Both the position numbers and the translations under genes were made by a program. A model generated the notes under the pieces. The model ran no database searches and had not been told where the DNA came from. It saw only the letters and a program-made list of their open reading frames with translations. From Myxococcales bacterium FL481 (lineage in GTDB: Bacteria; Myxococcota_A; Polyangia; Nannocystales; Nannocystaceae), in contig QKPP01000059.1 of NCBI GenBank assembly GCA_006508105.1, positions 1 through 64,000 of the forward strand: a stretch of 64,000 bases of DNA, given 5' to 3'. This document shows positions 39,448-48,041 of this stretch, piece after piece (positions within the stretch are counted from its first letter, which is position 1; every line of letters begins with the position of its first letter).

Positions 39448-40008
39448 ATGTCGATGCTTGCAGTTCGTCTCACGTCACTACTGGTTGCCTTGTCGGCCGT
39501 GGCTTGCGAGGAGCCCGTCGACCGTTCTCTCGTTCCCCGGGCTGTGGTCGACGTCGACCCGGTCGATGCACCGACGCGTTCCGTCGCTCGCCCCGGCCAT
39601 GTCTCAGCGGAAGCGACGATACCGCCAAACGAACCCGCCGATCTCGCACCGGACTCGGTCGGGACCGCGACGGTGGTCACGTGGCGTGAAGGCTGGGACT
39701 CGGCCGCGCAGTACGGACCGACAGTGACGCTCATGCGCTGCGAACTCGCAACGTTGCAGTGCTTGATCTCAGACGATCGGCTTGCGGTCGATCCGACGTC
39801 TAGCGCAAGCACGGCGACGGCCTGCGCGGAGGCTCTGGGACCTCGGTGCGCGCAGGGTCAAACGGCGCGGTTCGTCGGCGGTCGCTTCGACGACTGCCAG
39901 CTGGGTTTGCCGGCGTGCCTCGAGTCCTACGGCGATCCGGTGGCTTGTTCCGCCGTGTTCGCCTACTGTTTCGGCGGTGGTCAGGGTCGGTTCATCGAGC
40001 CGCGCTGA
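39448..40008 (+). CDS. Predicted lipoprotein/secreted protein with C-X6/7-C cysteine-pair domain
   Basis: MSMLAVRLTSLLVALSAVACEEP lipobox; CELATLQC, CAEALGPRC, CQLGLPAC, CSAVFAYC. Confidence 0.75.
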   Translation: MSMLAVRLTSLLVALSAVACEEPVDRSLVPRAVVDVDPVDAPTRSVARPGHVSAEATIPPNEPADLAPDSVGTATVVTWREGWDSAAQYGPTVTLMRCELATLQCLISDDRLAVDPTSSASTATACAEALGPRCAQGQTARFVGGRFDDCQLGLPACLESYGDPVACSAVFAYCFGGGQGRFIEPR

Positions 40009-40032
40009 ACCGACGCGGGGTGGCGAACGGTT

Positions 40033-40680
40033 TTGGCAGGGCAGCTCACTTTCGGCCGATTCGGGCGTCCGAGTTCCGCATTCGGTCCATTCTCCGCGGC
40101 AGCACCTGCGTTGACGGCAACGGGAACCGATTCGAGTCCTCGCGTCGCGGAGGAAGCCCGGCCGTCGTTCGAGGCGGTGTACCACCGGCATGTCGGATTT
40201 GTGTGGAGAACGCTACGACGACTCGGAATCCCGGCCGCCGAGCTCGAAGATGCCGTCCAGGACGTGTTTCTCATCCTTCATCGACGACTTGATGAATTCG
40301 ATCCCACCAAAGCCTCCATGCCGACTTGGCTCTATGGCATGGCTCGAGGCATTGCCGCGAATCGCCGGCGCAAGGCCGCTCGGGGGCGACGGCCAGACGG
40401 CGTGTCGCTCGTCCCGTCTTCGCCGCTGGGGCCAGAGCAACACGCGGAACGGGCGGAGGCCGAGCGGGTGGTGGGTGCGTTCCTCGACACGTTGTCGCCC
40501 GAGCGTCGGGCGGTGTTTGAGCTGTGCGAGGTCGAGGGGCTTCGTGGATCGGAGATCGCGAAGATCCTCGAGCTCAACGTCAATACCGTGCACACCCGCA
40601 TTCGCGCCGTGCGGGCCCTGTTCAAGACCTACCTGGCCCAGATGGCGACCGGGGCCGAGTCAGGCGTGAACCGTGGTTGA
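40033..40680 (+). CDS. ECF-type RNA polymerase sigma factor
   Basis: FEAVYHRHVGFVWRTLRRLGIPAAELEDAVQDVFLILHRRLDEFDPTKASMPTWLYGMARGIAANRRRKAAR (region 2), LDTLSPERRAVFELCEVEGLRGSEIAKILELNVNTVHTRIRAVRALFKTYL (region 4). Confidence 0.93.
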   Translation: MAGQLTFGRFGRPSSAFGPFSAAAPALTATGTDSSPRVAEEARPSFEAVYHRHVGFVWRTLRRLGIPAAELEDAVQDVFLILHRRLDEFDPTKASMPTWLYGMARGIAANRRRKAARGRRPDGVSLVPSSPLGPEQHAERAEAERVVGAFLDTLSPERRAVFELCEVEGLRGSEIAKILELNVNTVHTRIRAVRALFKTYLAQMATGAESGVNRG

Positions 40681-41797
40681 CACGAACCCGCACCCACGTG
40701 ATGGGGCCGCTTGGGTGGCGGACTATCGACGCTCGCTCGGTCCTTCGGCGGCCCAACAAGAGCGCGTGCTGGCGGCGTTGCGGGAGCGGGCGGCCCTCGA
40801 GCCCCCGCGCGCCGAGGCGAGTACGCGGCAGCGGAACGGGCGGGGTTGGTTCGCCGCAGCGGCGGGGGTTGTCGCGACCGCGGCCGCCGTGCTCGTGGTT
40901 TGGGGACAACAGCTACCGGCGCCGCCGGACAACGCGGTGTCCACCGGGGGCGACGCACCGACCACGGCCGTGGCCCGACAGCAACCCTTGCCCGTGACGA
41001 CGCTTCGGGGCGCCAGCGCCGGCTCCCGCTGGCCCGTGCCCGAGTCGGCGGCGGCGACCCGGCCGGTGCCGAGTCCCCAAGACCCCGCGTTCGAGGCGGC
41101 CGCGTCCGGGCCCCGCGAGCAGGGGACGGCGCGCCGGGACGCAAGCGAGGCGTCGGCGTCGCGGCGACCCGTGTCCGCTCCATCCACCGGTCCTGCGTCG
41201 GGCGTGCTCGCTGAGAGCGAGTCGAGCTTGCTCAGCGATGCGGCTGCCGGCGCCTTGTCGCCGAACGTCGCCCGAGGCGGTGCGGTCTTCGGAACCGCCC
41301 AGGATCGATCGCGGGGAACCGCCGTCGTGGCGGGTCAACCCGCTTCGCAGGTGCTCCGGCCGGTGACGGAGGAGGGCGCGGCCGGTCCCGAGCCGGAGCG
41401 CGCGTCGGCGGGAAGGCCCGGGCTGCGCTGCCGCGAGCGCTACAAGGCTTGCTCGGATAACGTGCGGCTCGAAGCACTGCACACCAAGTGTCGTGACGAC
41501 TACGCGACTTGTGTGGCCGAGCGGGACCGCATCTCGTTTGAGGATGCGCTGGAGGTGCTCGAGATCGGTTGTGAGCTCGATACGCTGACCTGCTTGGTGC
41601 GTGGCGAGTCGCCCGCGCAGGTGTGTGGTCAGCTCGCGGTGCCCGTGTGTACTGCTCGCGCGAGCGCTCGGGACGAAGCGCGCGAGCGCAGTTGTGTTCG
41701 GGCGTTGGCGACATGCGTCGCTGGCGAGGCCGAGCTCGCAGCGTGTGCCAGCGACTTCGCACAGTGTTTCGCGCCCGCCCCCGCCGTCGTGCCGTAG
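40673..41797 (+). CDS. Single-TM protein, putative anti-sigma/sensor partner, with C-terminal C-X6/7-C cysteine-pair domain
   Basis: GTG start overlaps sigma stop by 8 bp; cytoplasmic N-terminus, TM WFAAAAGVVATAAAVLVVWG, C-terminus CRERYKAC, CRDDYATC, CELDTLTC, CGQLAVPVC, CVRALATC, CASDFAQC. Confidence 0.8.
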   Translation: MVDTNPHPRDGAAWVADYRRSLGPSAAQQERVLAALRERAALEPPRAEASTRQRNGRGWFAAAAGVVATAAAVLVVWGQQLPAPPDNAVSTGGDAPTTAVARQQPLPVTTLRGASAGSRWPVPESAAATRPVPSPQDPAFEAAASGPREQGTARRDASEASASRRPVSAPSTGPASGVLAESESSLLSDAAAGALSPNVARGGAVFGTAQDRSRGTAVVAGQPASQVLRPVTEEGAAGPEPERASAGRPGLRCRERYKACSDNVRLEALHTKCRDDYATCVAERDRISFEDALEVLEIGCELDTLTCLVRGESPAQVCGQLAVPVCTARASARDEARERSCVRALATCVAGEAELAACASDFAQCFAPAPAVVP

Positions 41798-41806
41798 GTC
41801 CCCGAC

Positions 41807-42448
41807 TCACTCGAACAGGCGCGTGTCGAGGCAATCGTATCCGGTCACCGGGACGCGCCGAGCGGCACAGAGCGGGTAGGCGTGGGCGAACAGCGACCAG
41901 ACCATCACGTCTTGAATGTCGCCGTTCGCGTTGGTGAAACGCCGCGCCAGGGTCGCTTCGTGGGTGAACCCCAGCTTTTGCGCCAGTCGAACACTGGCGG
42001 CGTTGATCGGCGAACAGTTCAGTTCGACCCGATCGACCCCATCGAGCTCGAATGCCACGCGAACCATGGCTGCGCTGGCCTCGAACCCGTAGCCCCGTCT
42101 CGTGTGAGCGCTGTCGATCCAGTAGCCGATCTCGCGGCGCCCGTCGCCCAACCGGTCGAGCAGCATGACCTCCCCCACGAGATCGCCCCCGGCCGCCCCG
42201 AACACGGCATAGCGGTAGTGTTCGTCCCGATCAAAGCCGGACCGCAGTTCACGAAGCCATTGGGCGGTCGCTGCAAGAGACCGTGGCTCATGCTTCATGA
42301 ACGGAATGAAGGGGCGCATGTCCGCATCTGAGCGATCGAGGCTCGCACGGAGCCGGGGGGCGTCGCGCGGCGCCCAGGGCCGCAGCCGCAGGCGGGCGGT
42401 CTCGAGTCGATACGCTGGACCGGCCGTGTGCTCGGGGCTTCGCGCCAT
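41807..42448 (-). CDS. GNAT-family N-acetyltransferase (RimJ/RimL-like)
   Basis: YRLETARLRLRPWAPRDAPRL, GEVMLLDRLGDGRREIGYWIDSAHTRRGYGFEASAAMVRVAFE, NCSPINAASVRLAQKLGFTHEATL. Confidence 0.92.
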   Translation of the reverse strand: MARSPEHTAGPAYRLETARLRLRPWAPRDAPRLRASLDRSDADMRPFIPFMKHEPRSLAATAQWLRELRSGFDRDEHYRYAVFGAAGGDLVGEVMLLDRLGDGRREIGYWIDSAHTRRGYGFEASAAMVRVAFELDGVDRVELNCSPINAASVRLAQKLGFTHEATLARRFTNANGDIQDVMVWSLFAHAYPLCAARRVPVTGYDCLDTRLFE

Positions 42449-42569
42449 CCGCCGATGGTAGTCCGCTCGGATCGACACGACAATGCACGCCTGGGGGCCT
42501 CGACGTCGCGTGGGGCCCGTTGCACCGTCGGTTCTATCCGGGCGACCGGATGCCTCGAGGGGAGGGCGG

Positions 42570-42644
42570 GGCGAGTAATGGGATTCGAACCCACGACTTC
42601 CTGGACCACAACCAGGCGCTCTAACCAACTGAGCTATACTCGCC
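42570..42644 (-). tRNA. tRNA-His(GTG)
   Basis: Minus strand GGCGAGTATAGCTCAGTTGGTTAGAGCGCCTGGTTGTGGTCCAGGAAGTCGTGGGTTCGAATCCCATTACTCGCCC; full cloverleaf, anticodon GTG, encoded G-1:C73 pair, CCA not encoded. Confidence 0.97.
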
Positions 42645-42809
42645 GTCGGAGCGCGAACTCCTAGCACGCCTTGTTTTGGCGGCCAAGTGCAAGCCTTGAG
42701 CGCTGCGCGGGCTGCGTTGAGCCGGCGGCCGTCGATTGCGCCGCGGGCGGCGTGGTACGGTCGAGCTGCTGCTACGCGCGCCCTGGGATGGGCGTCCAGG
42801 AGTCACGTG

Positions 42810-44243
42810 ATGCTTGGCAAGTTGCTTCTCGCACCGATCTTGGCCCTCACGTTGTGGGCCGACGACCCGTTCCGCTTCGAGTTCGCCAGTCAGACCGATG
42901 CTCGGGGCGAGGTGTATCTCGTCGTCCACGCGAACGAGACCGAGTCGGGGGTCGAGGTACGGGTGGAGGGGGACGATGGCCGCGTCGTTCGCAAGGTGAT
43001 CGACGCCAAGGCGGGGCGACAGTACCGGCTCACCTGGAAGCAGAGCAAACCCCAGGTTCACTACCAAGTGGAGATCCGCGGGGCCGAGCTGGCCACGGAC
43101 TTCTCGTTCGATGTCCGCCGCGCGGTTGCGGGCGGCACGGTCAAAGCACCGACTTTGTTGTCTTCGCCCGGGGACATCGTGGACGAGCATCAGGCTCGCT
43201 ACAAGACCTCCTTCACCATGACCAACTACCAGTTTCGTGTCTTCAACACGGACGGCGAGATGGTGGAGGACCAGTTGGTGACGGACAAAGTGGTCGAGGC
43301 TGGTGAGACGATCTCATTGACCTGGAGCAATCCGGACGAGGTGTTCTTGCTCCAACTGCGCGGCGAGGACGAAGCCGGGCGCTACGCGGAAGCGACCCAC
43401 GTGCCCTGGTCGGCTGAGATCCCCCACACCGAGGTGCACTTCGACAGCGGGAAGTGGGACATCAAAAAAGACCAAGAACCGCAGCTCGACGAGGCGTTTG
43501 CCATCTTGGTGCATGAGCTCGCGGGCATCGATCGCGCGAACGAGGCCGTCAAGAAGAATCTCCAGACGCAGCTGTATATCGTGGGGTACACCGACACCGT
43601 GGGGTCAGCCGGAGACAACCAAAAGCTCTCGCACAACCGCGCCCGTGCGATCGCGCAGTACTTTCACGACAAGGGGGCGTGGTGTGAGATCTACTTCGCG
43701 GGGATGGGTGAGCGGGGGTTGGCGGTCCAAACCGGAGACAACGTCGACCAAGTGCAAAACCGGCGGGCTCGGTACTTGATGGGCGTGGACGCGGCCCCAA
43801 CGTCGAGCGACCTCCCGCGCGACTGGAAGCTCCTCGCGGGGGCGCGCCAACGTCAGCTCGACACGCTGCCGCCGCTGCCGCAAAGCTACCTCGATAAGAA
43901 AGCGTCCGAGCGCGAAGCGAGAATCGCGAAGTTCGGCGGGGCAGGATCGTCGGGCTCTTCGGCCGACGACGATGGTGATGACCCGGGCAACTCAAATCGT
44001 CGCGGCGGGGGAGATGATGATGTGGATCTCGATCCGCTGGGTGACGGCGGCCCCCCGCCGGTGGACGGGGCACCGGGAGGGACGGCCAAAGGATGTCGTG
44101 TGGCGGGGTCGACCGAGAGCTCCTGGCCCGGTGCCGGCCTTGGCTGGGCAGTTCTGATGGTTGCAGCTGCGCGACGTCGTCGCCGCCGCGACGGACCCGG
44201 CTTCGCCGGGTGGGTGATCAGCCGGCGCCGAGATCGCGCCTGA
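42810..44243 (+). CDS. OmpA-family domain protein with C-terminal MYXO-CTERM-like sorting tail
   Basis: TEVHFDSGKWDIKKDQEPQLDEAF...LYIVGYTDTVGSAGDNQKLSHNRARAIAQYFHDKG...VQNRRARYL (OmpA-like); Asp/Gly-rich linker; KGCRVAGSTESSWPGAGLGWAVLMVAAARRRRRR (Cys + TM + Arg cluster). Confidence 0.88.
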   Translation: MLGKLLLAPILALTLWADDPFRFEFASQTDARGEVYLVVHANETESGVEVRVEGDDGRVVRKVIDAKAGRQYRLTWKQSKPQVHYQVEIRGAELATDFSFDVRRAVAGGTVKAPTLLSSPGDIVDEHQARYKTSFTMTNYQFRVFNTDGEMVEDQLVTDKVVEAGETISLTWSNPDEVFLLQLRGEDEAGRYAEATHVPWSAEIPHTEVHFDSGKWDIKKDQEPQLDEAFAILVHELAGIDRANEAVKKNLQTQLYIVGYTDTVGSAGDNQKLSHNRARAIAQYFHDKGAWCEIYFAGMGERGLAVQTGDNVDQVQNRRARYLMGVDAAPTSSDLPRDWKLLAGARQRQLDTLPPLPQSYLDKKASEREARIAKFGGAGSSGSSADDDGDDPGNSNRRGGGDDDVDLDPLGDGGPPPVDGAPGGTAKGCRVAGSTESSWPGAGLGWAVLMVAAARRRRRRDGPGFAGWVISRRRDRA

Positions 44244-44270
44244 AATCACGCGAGCGCCTGCTACCCTCGG

Positions 44271-44918
44271 ATGAACGTGGGTGTGGAGCCTTCACCCGAC
44301 GCCGTTCGTCTCCCGCCGGGTGAAGTTGCGCGCGTCCAGAACCTATCGCGTCTTGCGGGCCGGACGTGGCTGCTACGGGGAGCGGTGGTGGTCGTGTGGT
44401 TCGCGGTGGCCCTTGTGATGGGCGGTGGATCGGCTTTGATCTTCGCGTACCACGATGTCGCGGGGATCATCGCGTTGTCCGGGGTGTTCCTGGGGCTGCT
44501 CGCGCCGGTGGCCACGGTGGCGGTGCGTCGCCTCAATGGGTTGTACAGCGAGCGGCGATTGGCGCTTTACCCCCCGGTGGGCGACGACATCGAGCGGTTG
44601 ACGCCGACCTGGCGCGAGCCCGTGCTCGAGACCCGTCTCGCTCGCTCGACGATCGAGGGCCTCGATGATGGAGCGCTCGCCGTGCGAGCGGCTTGCCACT
44701 ACCTAGAGTATCTGGAGGCAGCGTCCGGAGCGGTCCGCCAAGCGCTGACGGACGCTGGTGTAGGCCCGGGTCCGATTCGCGAGATCGTGTTTCGGGGCGA
44801 CGGCGAGGCCTCGGTCCAAGGCGAGCTCTCGCAGCGCCGGCAGCAAGAGCTGCTGCTGCACCTTGAGCGGTTTGAGCACGCGTTGTGGCACGCGGCGCGA
44901 GAAGACCCGTACCGTTAG
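44271..44918 (+). CDS. Hypothetical membrane protein with two TM helices
   Basis: 215 aa ORF; LLRGAVVVVWFAVALVMGGGSALIFAYHDVAGIIALSGVFLGLLAPVATVAV; ends ...LLLHLERFEHALWHAAREDPYR. Confidence 0.65.
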   Translation: MNVGVEPSPDAVRLPPGEVARVQNLSRLAGRTWLLRGAVVVVWFAVALVMGGGSALIFAYHDVAGIIALSGVFLGLLAPVATVAVRRLNGLYSERRLALYPPVGDDIERLTPTWREPVLETRLARSTIEGLDDGALAVRAACHYLEYLEAASGAVRQALTDAGVGPGPIREIVFRGDGEASVQGELSQRRQQELLLHLERFEHALWHAAREDPYR

Positions 44919-45172
44919 CGGTCCGCCCGCGAGCTTTTGGTCGCGTTCGTGGGGAGCATCGAACACGCGATGCCTGACCGCTGGGCCGACGCCGGTGCAC
45001 GGCGTTTGGCGAGCTGTCTCGCGACCGGGCGGCGCGGCGAGTCGGCTCGCTTCGTGTCGGCTCCGAGAAGACGGACCCTCGGCACCTACCAGTAGGTAGC
45101 GCACAAGCCTCCGCCGCGACCGCTGTCCATCGAAGCTCGTCGACGACTCGCTCCAGAGACTCGCGATGTCGT

Positions 45173-46687
45173 TCAACGCTCGTCGGCACAGCGTCGCTGC
45201 CACGCTGGACGAACGGCCCGCACGGCGAACAGATGCACCGTGACCGGGTGGGATGGTCGGACCTGGGTAAACGCAGGGTCCTCGAATCGCTGTATCGCGT
45301 CGAGCTCGAACGCGGCACGCATGGGGGCGAGGGCGTTGTCGGGGATCATCAGGTGGGTCGGCTCGGTCGCAAGCAGTTCACACATTCGGTCGGTGGGGGA
45401 GGGGGCCCGGGCGATCCGGTTGTGATTGAGTCCGATGATATCGACGACGGTCATCGAGCGCGGCGTGTGGTAGCGGGCCGCACCTGCGCCTTCGACCGCA
45501 ATGCGTGCATCGGACGGCAAGTTTTCGGCAAGGTAGTGAGCGGGCAGGGTGTGCAGCATGCGGGTGTCGAGCTCCCATCCTCTCAGCGCGCGAATCGAGG
45601 CCTGGCTCTGCCAACCCAGCATGCCGACGAGGGGCACAATGAGTCCGATCGCCAGCACTACTCGCAGTCGTACCAGGGCCAGGGCGATGGCCACACAAGG
45701 CAACGCGGAGACGATGACAAAGTAGCGTCGCTCGTAGAACTCCACCCCGGGGTGAAGCTGGCGCGACCACGCGATGGCGAGCACCGTCGCCAGCCAAGCC
45801 ACGCCGAGCCCGCTCGCGTCACGAGGGCCCGGCCGCCACCCCACCGTCAGTCCCACCGCGAACAGGATCGCGCCGGTGATCGAGACCAGCCATGGCTCCC
45901 ACACCAGCACCTCGTCGAGCACGTAGACGAGACTCGCGGGGTCGCCGAACTGACCTTTGATCGCGAGCGTATTGGGCAACCAGTATCCGCCCCCGAGCCG
46001 GTTGACGGTGGCCCACATCAACCCACCCAAGCCCAGACCGAGCACTGGCCAGCCCTCTGCCGCCGACCGCCGATGAGCCGCGCGCCACAGCGCGAACACG
46101 GCGATCGTGACGCTCGCTTCGGGTCGTGCCAACCCGGCGAGGGCCGCCAGTCCGGTTGCCGCCAGCCGTCGATTCTCGCAACAATTCACGATTGTGCCGA
46201 GGATCAACGCGGCGGTCAGGCTGACCTCCATCCCGCTGACGGACGCCGCGAGAAGGGGCGGCCACGCGGCGATCAGCGTGCCCGCCAACGCGGTGACCGA
46301 CGCCAGCGGGACCGGCCGCGCGACGCTGGCCCGCTCGGCCGCGACGACCAACGCGAGGCGAGCCCCCGTCCACGCTGTGATCGCGTGCAGCAACGCGCCG
46401 AGGAGCTGCACGCTGAGGACGGGGGCTCGGTCGATGGGCCATACAGCGAGCACCAAGACCCACAATGGGCTGGTACTGCCGAGCGCCGAATCATGGGGGT
46501 TGTAGCTAAAGCCTTCTCCGCTGCGCAGGCTCTTGGCGTAGCTGAGATGGATCCACGCGTCGTCCAGCGCAAAGTCTTGACTGCCTACACGAACGAGTAG
46601 TGCGGTTGCGAACGCGAGCAGGGCTGTCACCAACGCGACACGTTCCTCCACGATGGCGGCCACGGGACGGGGCGACGCTGCGTTCAC
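45173..46687 (-). CDS. Polytopic membrane protein, GT-C-like glycosyltransferase
   Basis: QDFALDDAWIHLSYAKSLRSGEGFSYNPHDSALGSTSPLWVLVLAVWP; multiple TM helices; same motif layout as 20085-21953. Confidence 0.78.
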   Translation of the reverse strand: MNAASPRPVAAIVEERVALVTALLAFATALLVRVGSQDFALDDAWIHLSYAKSLRSGEGFSYNPHDSALGSTSPLWVLVLAVWPIDRAPVLSVQLLGALLHAITAWTGARLALVVAAERASVARPVPLASVTALAGTLIAAWPPLLAASVSGMEVSLTAALILGTIVNCCENRRLAATGLAALAGLARPEASVTIAVFALWRAAHRRSAAEGWPVLGLGLGGLMWATVNRLGGGYWLPNTLAIKGQFGDPASLVYVLDEVLVWEPWLVSITGAILFAVGLTVGWRPGPRDASGLGVAWLATVLAIAWSRQLHPGVEFYERRYFVIVSALPCVAIALALVRLRVVLAIGLIVPLVGMLGWQSQASIRALRGWELDTRMLHTLPAHYLAENLPSDARIAVEGAGAARYHTPRSMTVVDIIGLNHNRIARAPSPTDRMCELLATEPTHLMIPDNALAPMRAAFELDAIQRFEDPAFTQVRPSHPVTVHLFAVRAVRPAWQRRCADER

Positions 46688-46857
46688 GGGTTGCCTCGCG
46701 GTTGCGTGGGTCCGAAGGCGAATTGCGATGGGTCTAGATTGGGTTCCATCAAGGATGCCGGAACGAGTTTACCCACGGGGTACGACCTGCCATGCGACCA
46801 AGGGGCCCGCGGTCAATTGCGGGCGGGCGCGGACGAAAAAAAAAGGTCGATGGCCCC

Positions 46858-46886
46858 TTGCACACGCGGCGAGGGATCGGCATAAC
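46858..46886 (+). promoter_or_regulatory. Candidate promoter upstream of the rpoH-like gene
   Basis: TTGCAC (46858-46863), 17 bp, CATAAC (46881-46886); partial sigma-70-like match. Confidence 0.35.
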
Positions 46887-46979
46887 CTATCTCCGCGGGG
46901 GTTGAGCTGGGGGGCTCGGCCATCGCCAACACGGATCTGCAGGGTTCTCGTGGGTGAACGACACTCACGGAGACCTTTC

Positions 46980-47846
46980 ATGTACTTCTACGACTCGAAC
47001 GCAGGCTTTCAGCGTTACCTTAAGACTATCGAGCGGTTCCCCGTACTTGAACGCGAGGGCGAGCTGGAGCTGTCTCGTCGCTATCTCGACGGCCACCGCG
47101 AGTCCGGTGACCATCTGGTCAACTGCAACCTGCGCTATGTCGTGAAAATCGCGATGGGCTATCGCGGCTACGGCTACAAACTGTCGGATCTGGTCGCCGA
47201 GGGGAACGTCGGGCTGCTCCAAGCGGTCCGTCGGTTCGAGCCGGAGAGGGGTCTGCGGTTCATGACCTACGGCTCGTACTGGATCCGCGCGCACATTTTG
47301 TCGTTCATCCTCAAGTCGTGGAGCTTGGTCGGCGTCGGCACGGGGCCGATGCAGAGCAAGTTGTTTTTCCGCCTGCATCGAGAGAAGGCCAAGCTCGCGT
47401 CCCGACTCGGTGAAGGGGTCGACACCACTGAACAGCTGGCCAAAAAGTTCGACTGCAGCGTCGAGCGGATCCGGAGCATGGAGCAGCGCATCGACGGGCG
47501 GGACGTCTCGCTTGACGCTTGCGCGTTCTCGGATAGCAGCGTCTCGTTGGTCGAGACGCTGCGCACGGACGGCGTGACGCAAGAGGAAGTCGCGGCTGGT
47601 TGCGAGGTCTCGCAGATCGTGCGTGATCGCGTGGGCGAGGCGATGACTCGGTTTGACGACCGTGAGCGGTTGATCGTCAACGAGCGGTTGCTCGGGGATG
47701 GCGAGAAGCGGACGTTGGCCGAGCTCGGCAAAGAGCTTGGTCTGTCGCGCGAGCGTGTTCGCCAGCTCGAGCAGCGCGTCAAGACCAAGCTTCGGCGCTC
47801 GCTCGCGGATCTGGCGACCGACGGCGACTACGCGGCCGCGGCGTAG
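46980..47846 (+). CDS. rpoH: RpoH-like (sigma-32 family) RNA polymerase sigma factor
   Basis: YLKTIERFPVLEREGELELSRRYLD, NLRYVVKIAMGYRGYGYKLSDLVAEGNVGLLQAVRRFEPERGLRFMTYGSYWIRAHILSFILKSWSLVGVGTG, TLAELGKELGLSRERVRQLEQRVKTKLR. Confidence 0.93.
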   Translation: MYFYDSNAGFQRYLKTIERFPVLEREGELELSRRYLDGHRESGDHLVNCNLRYVVKIAMGYRGYGYKLSDLVAEGNVGLLQAVRRFEPERGLRFMTYGSYWIRAHILSFILKSWSLVGVGTGPMQSKLFFRLHREKAKLASRLGEGVDTTEQLAKKFDCSVERIRSMEQRIDGRDVSLDACAFSDSSVSLVETLRTDGVTQEEVAAGCEVSQIVRDRVGEAMTRFDDRERLIVNERLLGDGEKRTLAELGKELGLSRERVRQLEQRVKTKLRRSLADLATDGDYAAAA

Positions 47847-48041
47847 GCGGTCACCATCGGCAACCTCCCTTGGGGTAAGTCTCCATCTCCACCCCCGGCG
47901 GCACGGCAACCGCCGGCGTCGTGCGGCTGGCTGGTAGACGTCGCGCGGAAGTCCGGTGGGCGGACCGGTGGCGGCGTTCGGCCCGGCTAGCGTTCTTCGC
48001 CTTCGCTGCGCACCCCGGCAGGCGTACGACTCTCGCAGGGG

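Noticed and set aside
41807-42667. Extended N-terminus of the GNAT protein reaching into the tRNA
   Set aside because: The extra codons are read through the tRNA-His gene; the natural start is ATG at 42448.
45233-46600. 455-aa plus-strand ORF
   Set aside because: Antisense to a GT-C-like membrane protein; Q/R/H-rich sequence without domains.
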